Source: Metabacillus idriensis
GTDB taxonomy: Bacteria; Bacillota; Bacilli; Bacillales; Bacillaceae
Assembly: GCF_009674765.1 (NCBI RefSeq)
Contig: NZ_WKKF01000010.1
Span: forward strand, 1 to 64,000
Direction: 5' to 3'
Length of the DNA: 64,000 nt
The position numbers and the translations under genes were made by a program. This document shows positions 1 through 8,581 of this stretch, piece after piece; the first letter of the stretch is position 1, and each line of letters starts with the position of its first letter. The notes under the pieces are model-generated. The model made no database searches, had not been told where the DNA came from, and saw only the letters and a list, made by a program, of their open reading frames with translations.

Positions 1-322
1 CTGGCCGAGGAGTTGGGCGATGGAGCTGGACAACACGAAATGCGGAATCGCCCGTTTAGCTCCGACAGACAGATAAGAATCCGCCAGGAAAGGCGCTTTT
101 TGCCTTTACTGGCGGATTCGTTCTGGCCGAGGGACTAGGAGGTGGAGCTGGACACTGTGTAAATGCGGAATCAAATTGTTTAGCGCAGGCAGACAGATAA
201 GGATCAGCCAGTAAAGGCGCTTTTTGCCTTTGCTGGATGAGCCGTTCTGGCCGAGGAGTTGGGCGATGGAGCTGTAATAAGAAAAGCGGAATCGCCCGTT
301 CAGCTCCTACAGACAGATAAGA
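1..322. repeat. Dispersed repeat family 1, tandem cluster
   Basis: The stretch holds the tail of one unit (1-36), two full units of about 122 bp (about 37-160 and 161-281) and the head of a fourth (282-322). Each full unit carries the same landmarks: GCGGAATC, then CAGACAGATAAG, then a hairpin whose inner part is AAGGCGCTTTTTGCCTT, then GTTCTGGCCGAGG and GGAGCTGG. An outer AGCTCC/GGAGCT pair brackets the hairpin. A further full copy lies at 20062-20187, with fragments near 11040 and 60707. Open reading frames through it are by-products of the repeat. Nothing else is seen here before the recQ terminator. Confidence 0.85.
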
Positions 323-357
323 CTTTACTAATTTAAACTGGATCTCCCCTAACAATA

Positions 358-385
358 AAGTCCAGCTGGAATTCCAGCTGGACTT
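358..385. terminator. Perfect 28-bp palindrome downstream of recQ
   Basis: AAGTCCAGCTGGAA is followed directly by its exact reverse complement. T-rich sequence follows on both strands, so it can act as a terminator in either direction. On the minus strand it lies 26 bp beyond the recQ stop codon. Confidence 0.7.
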
Positions 386-411
386 CTTATTTTTATCATT
401 TTTAACCCTGT

Positions 412-2532
412 TTAGTGAACAAGCTCTCTTTTTACAATTGCCGCTTTTATCATGAAATAGGTCACCTCATCAGGAAGACTTTCTTTTAAAGGCTTCAGCA
501 AGCCATACCCATGTGTACGGATCGCCTCTTCTATTTGTTTTTCATATTCGTCAGGAATCCAATCCGCAAAATCAATATCCAGCCCCTCTTTGGCACAGCG
601 CAGCAAATGATTTTCGATTGTGATCACGGACAAATTTCTTTTTCCAGCCATTTCTTTTACATTCAGACCTTCTTTATATAGCTGCAGCGTGTCCAAATGA
701 GATGATTCTTTCCGCTCTTTTTTCACTGGAACCATCGTTTGAGCAGACTGTTCAATAGTTGGGTTCTCGTTCATATAGGCAGTTATTTTGTCAACAAAGA
801 CTTCCCCATACTTTTGCTGTTTGGCTTCTCCAACCCCTTGAACGGCAAGAAATTCTTCGATTGTCTTCGGCATTCTGGCACTCATATCCTTCAGAGATTT
901 ATCTGAGAAAATCACGAACGGCGGCACATTTTCCTCTGTTGCAAGATGTTTTCTCAGCTCTTTAAGCTGCATGAACAGCTCGTCATTCGCTGCTGATTCA
1001 CCTATCCGCATTTTCTCCTTTCTGAGAACTTCTGTATTGCCCTTCAGGACATCGAGTCCCTTCTCTTCAACTACAAGAACGGGGAATTGCCCGCCAGTTA
1101 TTGAAATATATTGCTCAGATGTCAGAAAATCAATAAATTCGCTGACTTCTTTTGCTGTCTGGTGTTTTATAATGCCATAAGTGGAAAGCTCATTAAATTT
1201 AAAATCGGTCACTTTTTTGTTTGAAGAACCCGTCAGCACCTGGCTGATCATGGTTTTACCGAATCTTTGCCCCATTCTGATCATGCATGAGAGCACCATT
1301 TGCGCTTCTTTTGTTACATCCTCATGCGTGCGCTCGTCCATGCAATTGCTGCATTTGCCGCACGGCTCAGCTTCACTGTCACCAAAATAATTCAGAATAA
1401 ATGCTTGAAGACATCCTTCTGTATGACAATAATCCCGCATTTGATGCAGTTTAATAAGCTCTGCCTGCTGTCTTTCTTTCTGGAAGGTGGATTGTTCGAT
1501 TAAATAACGCTGTATTTGAATATCCTGCGGGGAATACAGCAGAATGCATTCACTGTCTAAACCGTCTCTTCCCGCTCTCCCCGCCTCCTGATAATAGCTT
1601 TCCATATTTTTAGGTAGCTGATAATGAATGACATATCTGACATTTGATTTATCAATTCCCATCCCGAATGCATTAGTAGCAACCATTACAAGGATGTCAT
1701 CCCTTAAGAACAGGTCCTGCTGCAGCCCGCGCTGCACATCACTCATCCCCCCGTGATATCTTCCTGCCAGAACTCCTTTTTTTATAAGGCGTTCATAAAT
1801 GTGGTCTGCTTCTTTTCTTGTTGCAGCGTATATGATTCCTGACTCGGTGCTTTTTTTAGCTATATATCTTTCAATAAAGTCGTATCTGTTTTCCCCTTTG
1901 CTTACATTGAATGATAAATTTCCCCTCTCAAATCCAGTTACAGTTGTATATTGCTCTTGGATTCCCAGAGAGGTGCATATGTCTTCTTTAACAATTGGAG
2001 TCGCTGTAGCAGTCAATGCAAGAAAAACGGGATTAGATTTAAGTTCTGTTTTTAATTCTTTAATTCTTAAATAGCTTGGGCGAAAATCATGACCCCATTG
2101 TGAAATGCAGTGAGCTTCATCAACGGCTACCATCGAAATATTCATTCTTTGAAGCTTCTCTATAAACAAGGATGATTCCAATCTTTCAGGGGCAACATAT
2201 AAAATTCGATAATTACCCGCTTCTAAATCTAACAGTCTGGCGCTGGTTTCTGTTTGAGAAAGTGTGCTATTGAGGAAAGTCGCAGGGATTCCTGCCTGAT
2301 CAAGAGAGTCCACCTGATCTTTCATAAGTGAAATAAGCGGAGAAATGACAAGGGTTATACCTGAAAATAGGAGAGCAGGAATCTGGTAGCAAATCGACTT
2401 TCCTCCTCCAGTCGGCATTATGCCTGCTGAATGATTCCCATTTAACACGTTGCTGATAATCTCTTCCTGTCCCGGACGGAATGATGAATATCCAAAATAG
2501 TGCTGCAAATGCTCTTTCGCTTGTTCTAACAA
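412..2532 (-). CDS. recQ: ATP-dependent DNA helicase RecQ
   Basis: A 3'-5' superfamily 2 DNA helicase that unwinds recombination and stalled-fork intermediates in the cytoplasm. The 706-aa product starts with a RecQ-type FRPGQEE motif, then Walker A TGGGKS (residues 41-46), DEAH (138-141), LTATAT, and the helicase C signature EAGRAGRDG. A cysteine cluster (CGKCSNC preceded by an upstream Cys) marks the RQC zinc site. An HRDC domain lies around residues 520-590. The last 100 residues resemble the helix-turn-helix tail found on long RecQ proteins. The start ATG has a ribosome binding site of GGAGG type. It stands alone, followed by a palindromic terminator. It is the first anchor of the segment that matches B. 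subtilis yoc-yoj gene order. Confidence 0.95.
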   Translation of the reverse strand: MLEQAKEHLQHYFGYSSFRPGQEEIISNVLNGNHSAGIMPTGGGKSICYQIPALLFSGITLVISPLISLMKDQVDSLDQAGIPATFLNSTLSQTETSARLLDLEAGNYRILYVAPERLESSLFIEKLQRMNISMVAVDEAHCISQWGHDFRPSYLRIKELKTELKSNPVFLALTATATPIVKEDICTSLGIQEQYTTVTGFERGNLSFNVSKGENRYDFIERYIAKKSTESGIIYAATRKEADHIYERLIKKGVLAGRYHGGMSDVQRGLQQDLFLRDDILVMVATNAFGMGIDKSNVRYVIHYQLPKNMESYYQEAGRAGRDGLDSECILLYSPQDIQIQRYLIEQSTFQKERQQAELIKLHQMRDYCHTEGCLQAFILNYFGDSEAEPCGKCSNCMDERTHEDVTKEAQMVLSCMIRMGQRFGKTMISQVLTGSSNKKVTDFKFNELSTYGIIKHQTAKEVSEFIDFLTSEQYISITGGQFPVLVVEEKGLDVLKGNTEVLRKEKMRIGESAANDELFMQLKELRKHLATEENVPPFVIFSDKSLKDMSARMPKTIEEFLAVQGVGEAKQQKYGEVFVDKITAYMNENPTIEQSAQTMVPVKKERKESSHLDTLQLYKEGLNVKEMAGKRNLSVITIENHLLRCAKEGLDIDFADWIPDEYEKQIEEAIRTHGYGLLKPLKESLPDEVTYFMIKAAIVKRELVH

Positions 2533-2627
2533 AATGATATCCCTCCTGAAAAATGACTGTACTCCAATTTTACATGCGCGGAGTTAGATTGGCTATAGCG
2601 CGAGTTAAAATCGATTTTTGTATAAAT

Positions 2628-2655
2628 AAAAAAAACTCTAAAATAGAGTTTTTTT
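2628..2655 (-). terminator. Rho-independent terminator of the first YdjO-like gene
   Basis: ACTCTAAAATAGAGT hairpin with a run of A before it and T after it on the plus strand. On the minus strand it follows the stop codon at 2654 and ends in a T run. Confidence 0.75.
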
Positions 2656-2851
2656 AGTATTTTTTATGATTATTTATAACCTCTAGCACTTTAGTGCTAG
2701 CTTTCATTTCGCTTTTGCAGAGCGGACAAACCGGTGTTTCGCTTTCGCTGCTTTTAAAGTTATCGCGAACCCAGCCCTTGCAGTCCTCAGATGTGCAGAT
2801 CCATACCTTCGTTTCCTCTGTGACGATATCTTCTGGTTTTTTTCTATACAT
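2654..2851 (-). CDS. YdjO-like small zinc-binding protein (copy 1)
   Basis: A 65-aa protein with four cysteines: CTSEDCKGW and CPLCKSEM. This is the layout of the YdjO family, cold-inducible small proteins of Bacillus whose role is unknown. The ATG follows GAGGAGAG at a normal distance. A second member lies at 3776-3985 with the same pattern (CESEACNGW, CPMCGSQM), so the two are paralogs about 1 kb apart with one membrane protein gene between them. The family assignment rests on the cysteine spacing and the W-x-R-x-x-F segment; the function is not inferred. Confidence 0.8.
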   Translation of the reverse strand: MYRKKPEDIVTEETKVWICTSEDCKGWVRDNFKSSESETPVCPLCKSEMKASTKVLEVINNHKKY

Positions 2852-3102
2852 TCATGACTCTCCTCTCAGGTTCTGATTAATAAATAGGATGAAACATTTT
2901 TAGAAAAATCATAAACGTTATTAACTGGAAGAAAAAAATTCACCAATTATAAAAAGTACCCTTTACGTGATGACTCTTTATAAATAGTGAATTTAAATGC
3001 AATACTGCTTGATTATTTTATATGATTTTACTGCATTTGTCAATAGAAGTTCTTATTTGCGGATAACGGCCGCCTGAATTAAGCTTGATTCAGGAGGTGT
3101 CA

Positions 3103-3759
3103 ATGATGGACACAATTTTATACCTAATCTTCACGCTTACTTACATCCTATTATTTGCAATTGGAATCATTTTATTAAGAAGAAAGGCATCTGTCCCAGG
3201 AATGATTTTACTTCTCGTTACCCTTGGATTAATGATTGATAATGCTATGATTGCATCAGGTACCTTTATTGGAGAAGGTCAGCAGTTAAAATCTATCAGC
3301 ATGATCCGTTTTTGGGCTCATGCCCTGTTCACACCTGCTCTTGTTCTTTTTGGCTGGTATATGGCAAATGGGTTCGGGGTGAAGTGGGCAAGATCGCGAT
3401 TTTCCTATTATTTTGCTCTTGTTCTTACTTTAGTGCTGATGATGATTGAAATCGTGACAGAAACGCTTCCTCTGACTTTAACACCTGTCTATGAATATGG
3501 TGTCCTGCGCTACTCATCGGGACACAGCTCAGGTCCCCCAATTATGGTTTTGGTTTTAATTGTGTATCTTCTTGCTGCCGGCTTCAGCATTTGGAGAAAA
3601 ACACAATGGCCGATTATGCTGATCGGCGTCGTCGTCATGCTGATTGGCAGTGCCATATCTCTTCCAATACCAAGCTCAGCTTCTACAAACGCGTTTGAAC
3701 TTATCTTCATTCTTGCTTTATGGAATACATACAGAAAAAGTCTTAAGGCTGCCGATTAA
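3103..3759 (+). CDS. Unknown multi-pass membrane protein
   Basis: A 219-aa, very hydrophobic protein with six to seven predicted membrane segments and short loops. No family was recognised. A RFWAHAL segment in a membrane-proximal position and a conserved-looking serine-rich loop before the fifth segment are the only notable polar parts. The reading frame is open upstream to a TTG, but CAGGAGGTG lies just before ATGATG at 3103/3106, so one of those two codons is the start. The stop codon is inside a hairpin shared with the convergent YdjO-like gene. The flanking YdjO-like paralogs might suggest a stress role, but this is only context. Confidence 0.75.
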   Translation: MMDTILYLIFTLTYILLFAIGIILLRRKASVPGMILLLVTLGLMIDNAMIASGTFIGEGQQLKSISMIRFWAHALFTPALVLFGWYMANGFGVKWARSRFSYYFALVLTLVLMMIEIVTETLPLTLTPVYEYGVLRYSSGHSSGPPIMVLVLIVYLLAAGFSIWRKTQWPIMLIGVVVMLIGSAISLPIPSSASTNAFELIFILALWNTYRKSLKAAD

Positions 3760-3769
3760 TTCGGCAGCC
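3747..3769. terminator. Bidirectional terminator between convergent genes
   Basis: GGCTGCCGA and TCGGCAGCC form a 9-bp stem that includes the stop of the plus-strand membrane protein gene; TTGTTTTATT follows on the plus strand. Confidence 0.75.
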
Positions 3770-3775
3770 ATTGTT

Positions 3776-3985
3776 TTATTTACTGAAAGGATTGTAGTCC
3801 ATTTTTATTTGCGGCAGCTCACGCACTTCTTCTGTCATCTGACTTCCGCACATTGGGCAGGAGAGATCTTCCGTGGAAAAATCTTTTCTCATCCAGCCAT
3901 TACAAGCTTCCGATTCACAAGCGTATACCGTTGTGTCTTCAATAATTGTAACGGGTTCTTCAGCACCCTTTTTCGCAAAGTACAT
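3776..3985 (-). CDS. YdjO-like small zinc-binding protein (copy 2)
   Basis: A 69-aa paralog of the protein at 2654-2851, with CESEACNGWMRKDF and CPMCGSQM holding four cysteines likely to bind zinc. The frame allows a start two codons earlier (3991), but AAGGAG lies only 2 nt before that codon and 8 nt before the ATG ending at 3985, so the latter is chosen. It converges with the membrane protein gene and shares its terminator. Function unknown. Confidence 0.8.
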   Translation of the reverse strand: MYFAKKGAEEPVTIIEDTTVYACESEACNGWMRKDFSTEDLSCPMCGSQMTEEVRELPQIKMDYNPFSK

Positions 3986-4225
3986 GAGCATAACTCCTTT
4001 TTTTATTTAGTATACGCTTTTAAACATAAATTATTTATGTCATTTAACTTTTTTAAATGGAATAAATAATTTATGGACATGTTTTGACATTTAATTCTTC
4101 TATTCACTTATCTGTGCCATTTGATTCGTGAATGATTGCTCATATAGCAGAGAATTTAATTTTTTTGGTATTTTAGCTTCATTTTCAGGATCATTTATGC
4201 CATAATTAATACTAATTTAGTCATA

Positions 4226-4262
4226 CAAAAAAAGCCGGATTGAATGACTCAATCCAGCTTTT
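4226..4262 (-). terminator. Terminator of the histidine kinase gene
   Basis: AAGCTGGATTGA and TCAATCCGGCTTT pair with a GTCAT loop, followed by a T run on the minus strand, 3 nt after the kinase stop codon. Confidence 0.85.
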
Positions 4263-4265
4263 GAC

Positions 4266-5378
4266 CTATATAAGAATGGGCAAAGATATGCTGAAGGCGG
4301 ATCCAATCCCCTCTTCACTTGCCACTTCAATCCTGCCATTATTCGACTTAATGATTTCAAGACAAACTGCAAGTCCTATGCCGGTTCCTTGTTCCTTGGT
4401 AGTAAAGAATGATTTAAAAAGAGAATCTACTGTTTCCTTTCCCATTCCTATGCCGTTGTCAGTAATTTTGATAACAACATGACCATCTTCGATCCTGGTT
4501 ATAATCTCAATGATTCCATTATCTTTTTGATGACTGATTTGAATGGCTTCCATCGCATTTTTGACAATGTTCAGCAGCACTTGTTTCATTTGCTTTATAT
4601 CAACTGTAATCATAAGGTCTGGATCATTAACAGTATAAGCAAGCTCGCAATTTGACAAAATCGCTTCGCTCTTACATATCAATATGATGTCATTTATCAG
4701 TTTTCGAAGCAAAATAGGCTGTTTGTCTTCGTTTTTCTCTTTTGAGTTATTGAAAAACTCATAAATGATATCGTTAGCCCGGTTTAATTCTTCTAATGCA
4801 ACATCAGCATAGTGTCCTTTTCCGATTTCGATTAAATGAGGTTTTAACAGCTGCAGAAATCCCTTTACGCTTGTAAGCGGATTGCGGATTTCATGTGCGA
4901 TGCTTGCGGCAATTTGACCGACCGTTGCCAGGCTGTCCTGCTTTATGGCAATTTCCTTCATCTGCTGCAGCGATTTCTCAAGCTGCTCCTGCTTTTCAAG
5001 CAAATTAAGGTTTGCATAAAGCAAATCACCTTCAAGCGTTTTAACAGCCTGATAAATCTGGTCCACACTTTCTTCTTTATCGATGCAAAAAATATGAATA
5101 AAGTTTTTGCCTTCGTATTGAATATATACGTCAAATAATGTCATAGGATTAGATTTCGTTTTTAAATTCAGCTCAATTTTCGTAATGGACGGCGTGTCCA
5201 AAATGAACTTAGCTGCTTTTTTCTTGCTTCCAATTCCTACTATATCAAGAAAATGGCTTTCCTCATCAAATATATTAAATGTGCATTTTGAAACTGATAC
5301 GATCTTCAGCTTTCGATCGACCAGAAAATAAGGAAATGGTATTTTGTCATATTTACTTGCGATTAATTGCATTTCCAT
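4266..5378 (-). CDS. Soluble PAS-like sensor histidine kinase
   Basis: A 370-aa histidine kinase without membrane segments. Residues 1-100 look like a degenerate PAS sensor domain (FPYFLVDRKLKIVSVS), followed by a coiled coil, then the HisKA box with the phospho-acceptor in SIAHEIRNPLTS (about residue 162). The ATPase part has NIVKNAMEA (N box), DNGIGM (G1), FFTTKEQGTGIGL (F and G2). The layout resembles the KinA-E/YcbM-type kinases that feed sporulation phosphorelays. The frame is open further upstream from a TTG, but AAGGA lies 8 nt before the ATG at 5378. It overlaps the upstream cobalamin-binding gene by 26 nt, so the two are probably translated together. No response regulator gene is adjacent. 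Confidence 0.88.
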   Translation of the reverse strand: MEMQLIASKYDKIPFPYFLVDRKLKIVSVSKCTFNIFDEESHFLDIVGIGSKKKAAKFILDTPSITKIELNLKTKSNPMTLFDVYIQYEGKNFIHIFCIDKEESVDQIYQAVKTLEGDLLYANLNLLEKQEQLEKSLQQMKEIAIKQDSLATVGQIAASIAHEIRNPLTSVKGFLQLLKPHLIEIGKGHYADVALEELNRANDIIYEFFNNSKEKNEDKQPILLRKLINDIILICKSEAILSNCELAYTVNDPDLMITVDIKQMKQVLLNIVKNAMEAIQISHQKDNGIIEIITRIEDGHVVIKITDNGIGMGKETVDSLFKSFFTTKEQGTGIGLAVCLEIIKSNNGRIEVASEEGIGSAFSISLPILI

Positions 5379-6045
5379 GGCGATCATTCCTTGAGTTAGA
5401 TTTTTCAATCCAGCTGCCGAGCTGGTCTATGTTTTGAATCACCACGGTGTTGGGCGGGCAGTAATAATCGAGATCAAAATCGCTTGTCAGTTTTCCCCCG
5501 AGCATAATCGTCGGCGAATAATTCAGCTTTTGCAAATCATCCATATATTGAATAACAGTCGGAATGTTGCAGAGAACGCTTGTCGAGAATGCAATGACAT
5601 CCGGCTTCCATTTCTCGGCATACTGACAAATATTATTCATAGAAACATTTGACTCAATACAGCTTGCTTCCCAGCCATATTCTTTAAATAAGAAAGAAGT
5701 CATCATCATGCCGATTGTATGTTCTTCATTTCTCATTGAAAGCAGCATAACCCGCGGCTTCATTGTTGCAGGCGACAGTATATTAGGTTCTTTATGTAAT
5801 TGTTCCACTTTTAAATAGTAATAACTGGAGATCATAGATTTGCAGACAGCCGCTGCTACATATTCATCTGCCACAGTCGCACGATTCATTTCCCACAATT
5901 CCCCGACATTGTCCATAGTGTCTGATAGAAACCCATACACTTCCGTACTGGTTGTATCTGCTTCAATCATACTGTTTAAGTAGTTCCATGAAAGACTGTG
6001 TTCGCCATCGATAAACAATTGACTCAACTCTTTAACGGGATTCAT
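5353..6045 (-). CDS. Cobalamin-binding sensor protein (B12-2 plus B12 domains)
   Basis: A 230-aa cytoplasmic protein. The N-terminal helical part carries W-x9-E (GELWEMNRATVADEY, about residues 48-62), the cap motif of the CarH/MetH B12-2 domain. The C-terminal Rossmann part has EEHTIG, equal to the B12-binding D-x-H-x-x-G with Glu for Asp and with the axial His (about residue 109) kept, then FSTSV and a LGGK loop. No HTH or MerR domain is present, so it is not a repressor like CarH. The residue after the motif Glu is Tyr, where CarH has His. The start is the ATG after GGTG at 6045; an earlier in-frame TTG has no clear ribosome binding site. It overlaps the kinase gene, which suggests that it reports cobalamin or light state to that kinase. 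Confidence 0.82.
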   Translation of the reverse strand: MNPVKELSQLFIDGEHSLSWNYLNSMIEADTTSTEVYGFLSDTMDNVGELWEMNRATVADEYVAAAVCKSMISSYYYLKVEQLHKEPNILSPATMKPRVMLLSMRNEEHTIGMMMTSFLFKEYGWEASCIESNVSMNNICQYAEKWKPDVIAFSTSVLCNIPTVIQYMDDLQKLNYSPTIMLGGKLTSDFDLDYYCPPNTVVIQNIDQLGSWIEKSNSRNDRHGNAINRK

Positions 6046-6280
6046 AGAAATCACCAACCAATCGTTTTCATCTTCTCATCTACCTGAAAACAGCTGTCAA
6101 GAGAGAATATGCGGTAAATGGCATTATAGTTTAAGGGTAACACATAACTAGACAACTAGATACAAATATTCGTTCGCATGATGAATTTTTCTCAAATCTT
6201 TACAATACATCCTCTCTCTTATGTGAAAAGGCAGAGTTTGATACAATAATTAAGAGAAGATTTTTGAGAGGATGCTTAAG

Positions 6281-7435
6281 ATGAATGAGAAGTTATATTA
6301 TACCTCCCCTAAAACATTTGAGTGGAAAACAACGGTTACAGAAACGGAAGAACGCAATGGATTAAAACTGGTAAAGTTAAAAGAAACCGCTTTTTATCCA
6401 GAAGGCGGCGGGCAGCCTTCTGATCAAGGCTTCATTGATCATATTGAAATTGCAGGCCTTTTAGAAAATGGCGAAGAAATCTATCATATTGTCTCTGACT
6501 TTCCATCTGAAAATGAAGTAACATGCAAAGTAAACATCAAACGCAGAATCGATCATATGCAGCATCATTCAGGTCAGCATCTCTTATCTGCTGTCTGCAT
6601 AGAATTATATGATTTTCATACAGAAAGTTTCCACTTAGGATCTGACACAGTAACAATTGATTTAAGGACGCCTCAATTAACTCCTGAGCAAATGAAGCTC
6701 ATAGAAGAGAAAACGAATCAATATATCTTTGAAAACAGAAAAATACATACGTTTTTCGCTGAAGAAACAGAACTTCATGATTTGCCGCTGAGAAAATGGC
6801 CAGACTTGAAAGAAAAGATCAGGATTGTTCAAATAGAAGGCATTGATACCTCTGCCTGCTGCGGCACACACGTTGAGCGCACTGGAGAAATCGGATTGCT
6901 TAAGCTGATTAAGACAGAAAAACAAAAAGGCATGATCCGTATACATTTCAAATGCGGCTTACGCGCTCTTTCCGATTATCAGAGCATTCAAGAAACCATT
7001 CAATTTGCAGGTCAGTTCTTTCAGACGTCCACAAATGAGATTTCAGCAAGATTAACAGCAATGGATCAGGAAACAAAGATGCTAAAAAAAGAAGCAGAAC
7101 AGCTGAGAGCAGAAAATGCCGCTTTTACTGCTGAAAATGGCCCCTTTGGTCATAAGCTGTTTGAAAAGAAAACGATAAAAGAGCTCCAAATGATTGCCTC
7201 CCGATTATTAGAAAATGGAAAGCAATATGCCCTTCTCGGTTCCATCAGTGAAAATTGCGTCCTTTTCTCACAAAAAGGCACTGTTCACGCCGGTTCCTTA
7301 TTTAAAAGCAATCTTGCTGATTTCGATGGAAAAGGCGGAGGCAGCGAAAAGCAGGCACAGGCAAAATTCGCAGACGCCTCTGAAACAGAACGTTTCTTTT
7401 TACGGATTACAGAAACAATGGACCAGCTTTTATAA
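6281..7435 (+). CDS. alaX: AlaX-type alanyl-tRNA editing protein
   Basis: A 384-aa free-standing editing enzyme that hydrolyses misacylated Ser- or Gly-tRNA(Ala). The N-terminal part resembles the alanyl-tRNA synthetase editing domain, with FYPEGGGQPSDQG, the zinc motif HHSGQH (HxxxH) and CCGTHVERTGEIG (CxxxH). A coiled coil (about 240-290) links to a C-terminal DHHA1-like domain with GKGGGSEKQAQAK. The length and the DHHA1 part fit the long AlaX class. The frame has an ATG at 6272, but GAGAGG abuts it, while the ATG at 6281 is at a normal distance. Alone in its transcription unit, diverging from the cobalamin gene. Confidence 0.9.
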   Translation: MNEKLYYTSPKTFEWKTTVTETEERNGLKLVKLKETAFYPEGGGQPSDQGFIDHIEIAGLLENGEEIYHIVSDFPSENEVTCKVNIKRRIDHMQHHSGQHLLSAVCIELYDFHTESFHLGSDTVTIDLRTPQLTPEQMKLIEEKTNQYIFENRKIHTFFAEETELHDLPLRKWPDLKEKIRIVQIEGIDTSACCGTHVERTGEIGLLKLIKTEKQKGMIRIHFKCGLRALSDYQSIQETIQFAGQFFQTSTNEISARLTAMDQETKMLKKEAEQLRAENAAFTAENGPFGHKLFEKKTIKELQMIASRLLENGKQYALLGSISENCVLFSQKGTVHAGSLFKSNLADFDGKGGGSEKQAQAKFADASETERFFLRITETMDQLL

Positions 7436-7447
7436 GCTGGTCCATTG
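7416..7447. terminator. Bidirectional terminator, alaX and SDR
   Basis: CAATGGACCAGCTT and AAGCTGGTCCATTG form a 14-bp stem that spans the alaX stop codon; T-rich sequence follows. The convergent SDR gene ends at 7449. Confidence 0.85.
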
Positions 7448-7448
7448 T

Positions 7449-8186
7449 TTATATGCCGAACGTATTTCCTCCATTTACAGAAATGGATTGGCCTGTTATA
7501 TAAGCTGAGTCTTCAGAGGCAAGATAAGCCACTGTCCTTGCAATGTCTTCCGGAGTCCCCATTCGTTTAAGCGGAATGGTTGTTTGATACGCTTGAATAT
7601 CCGCTGCTTTAACGTTCTCATGCCGTTCAACCGGAATAAAGCCTGGATTTAGAAGGTTAACGCGAATTCCATATTCTCCAAGTTCACTTGCCCAGGAACG
7701 CGTCATCCCAAGCATTGCTGATTTTGCCGTTACGTAATTAGAAAACGACGGATTGCCAAGTGAAATGACTTCACTGCCAATGTTGATGATGGATCCGTTT
7801 TTCTGTTTTTTCATACCGGGCAGCACAGCTTTTAGTAATAAGAATGGTGCTTTTACAAAGAATTTCAGCTGATCTTCATAGTCTTCCCAGTTTGCATCTT
7901 CAATTGAAAGCTCTGGCTGAGGCCCTGTTGCATTATTGACCAGAATATCAAATTTTCTGTCCATTGTGACTAGGCGGACACCTTCCTCGCTGGTGATATC
8001 TCCTTTTGCGAGAAAAGCTCTTCCGCCAGCTTGTTCAATCTGTTTTTGAACTATTTTGGCATGATCATCTGAGTGCGCATAATTCAAATAAACATCTGCC
8101 CCCATTAACGCCAGTTCCGCTGCAATCACTTTCCCGAGTCCTCTTGATGCACCTGTGACTAAAGCCGTTTTATTTTTCAGTTTCAT
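7449..8186 (-). CDS. Short-chain dehydrogenase/reductase
   Basis: A 245-aa classical SDR, probably NADP(H)-dependent. TGASRGLG (residues 11-18) binds the cofactor; NNATG, Ser138, YVTAK (Tyr151, Lys155) form the catalytic set; GQSISVNGG near the end is typical of FabG-like enzymes. It is most like the 3-oxoacyl-ACP reductase-like branch, but no substrate can be assigned. Translation starts at ATG after GGAGAAATC. Monocistronic as far as can be seen. Confidence 0.85.
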   Translation of the reverse strand: MKLKNKTALVTGASRGLGKVIAAELALMGADVYLNYAHSDDHAKIVQKQIEQAGGRAFLAKGDITSEEGVRLVTMDRKFDILVNNATGPQPELSIEDANWEDYEDQLKFFVKAPFLLLKAVLPGMKKQKNGSIINIGSEVISLGNPSFSNYVTAKSAMLGMTRSWASELGEYGIRVNLLNPGFIPVERHENVKAADIQAYQTTIPLKRMGTPEDIARTVAYLASEDSAYITGQSISVNGGNTFGI

Positions 8187-8493
8187 TTTGATTTCTCCAA
8201 TCCAATGAGCTGTGATTTTCGCATCAACACCTATAAATTTTAAGCATCGATCATTTGAAAAATTTGAACAGACTGCAAAAGGCTAACAGAAATAATAGAC
8301 AACTTCATTTACCGTCTGACGGACAAAATGTCATAAAACTCTTCCAGAAATATCACTAAACATTTAAAGGATGATTTCCTACTTAGTATAATCTCTATTG
8401 AGTTTGTGAGACAATTTTAAGCTCTTCTGTCTTTTTTCTCCTATAAATGGATTAATAAGACTTTGACCGTTGTTTCAAAAACATTTTTTTCAG
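8187..8493. other. Intergenic stretch without recognised gene
   Basis: AT-rich spacer between the SDR start and the terminator at 8494. It must hold the SDR promoter on the minus strand. No convincing open frame with a ribosome binding site was found. Confidence 0.5.
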
Positions 8494-8534
8494 CAAAAAA
8501 CGGATACAAATTGCTGTGCCATTTATTACCCGTT
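8494..8534 (-). terminator. Terminator of the methyltransferase gene, duplicated sequence
   Basis: ACGGATACAAATTGC, a TGT loop and GCCATTTATTACCCGT form an imperfect stem; a TTTTTT run follows on the minus strand. The same sequence with few changes ends odhB at 32857-32895. Confidence 0.75.
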
Positions 8535-8581
8535 TTCTATCTGTATTTTACTGCTTTCTCCATTTAAAAAACCTGAATCCT

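Noticed and set aside
56-355. Minus-strand frame of 99 codons with RPTPRPERLIQQRQKAP
   Set aside because: The same peptide recurs at 19898-20209 because both lie on repeat family 1; these are often misannotated as proteins.
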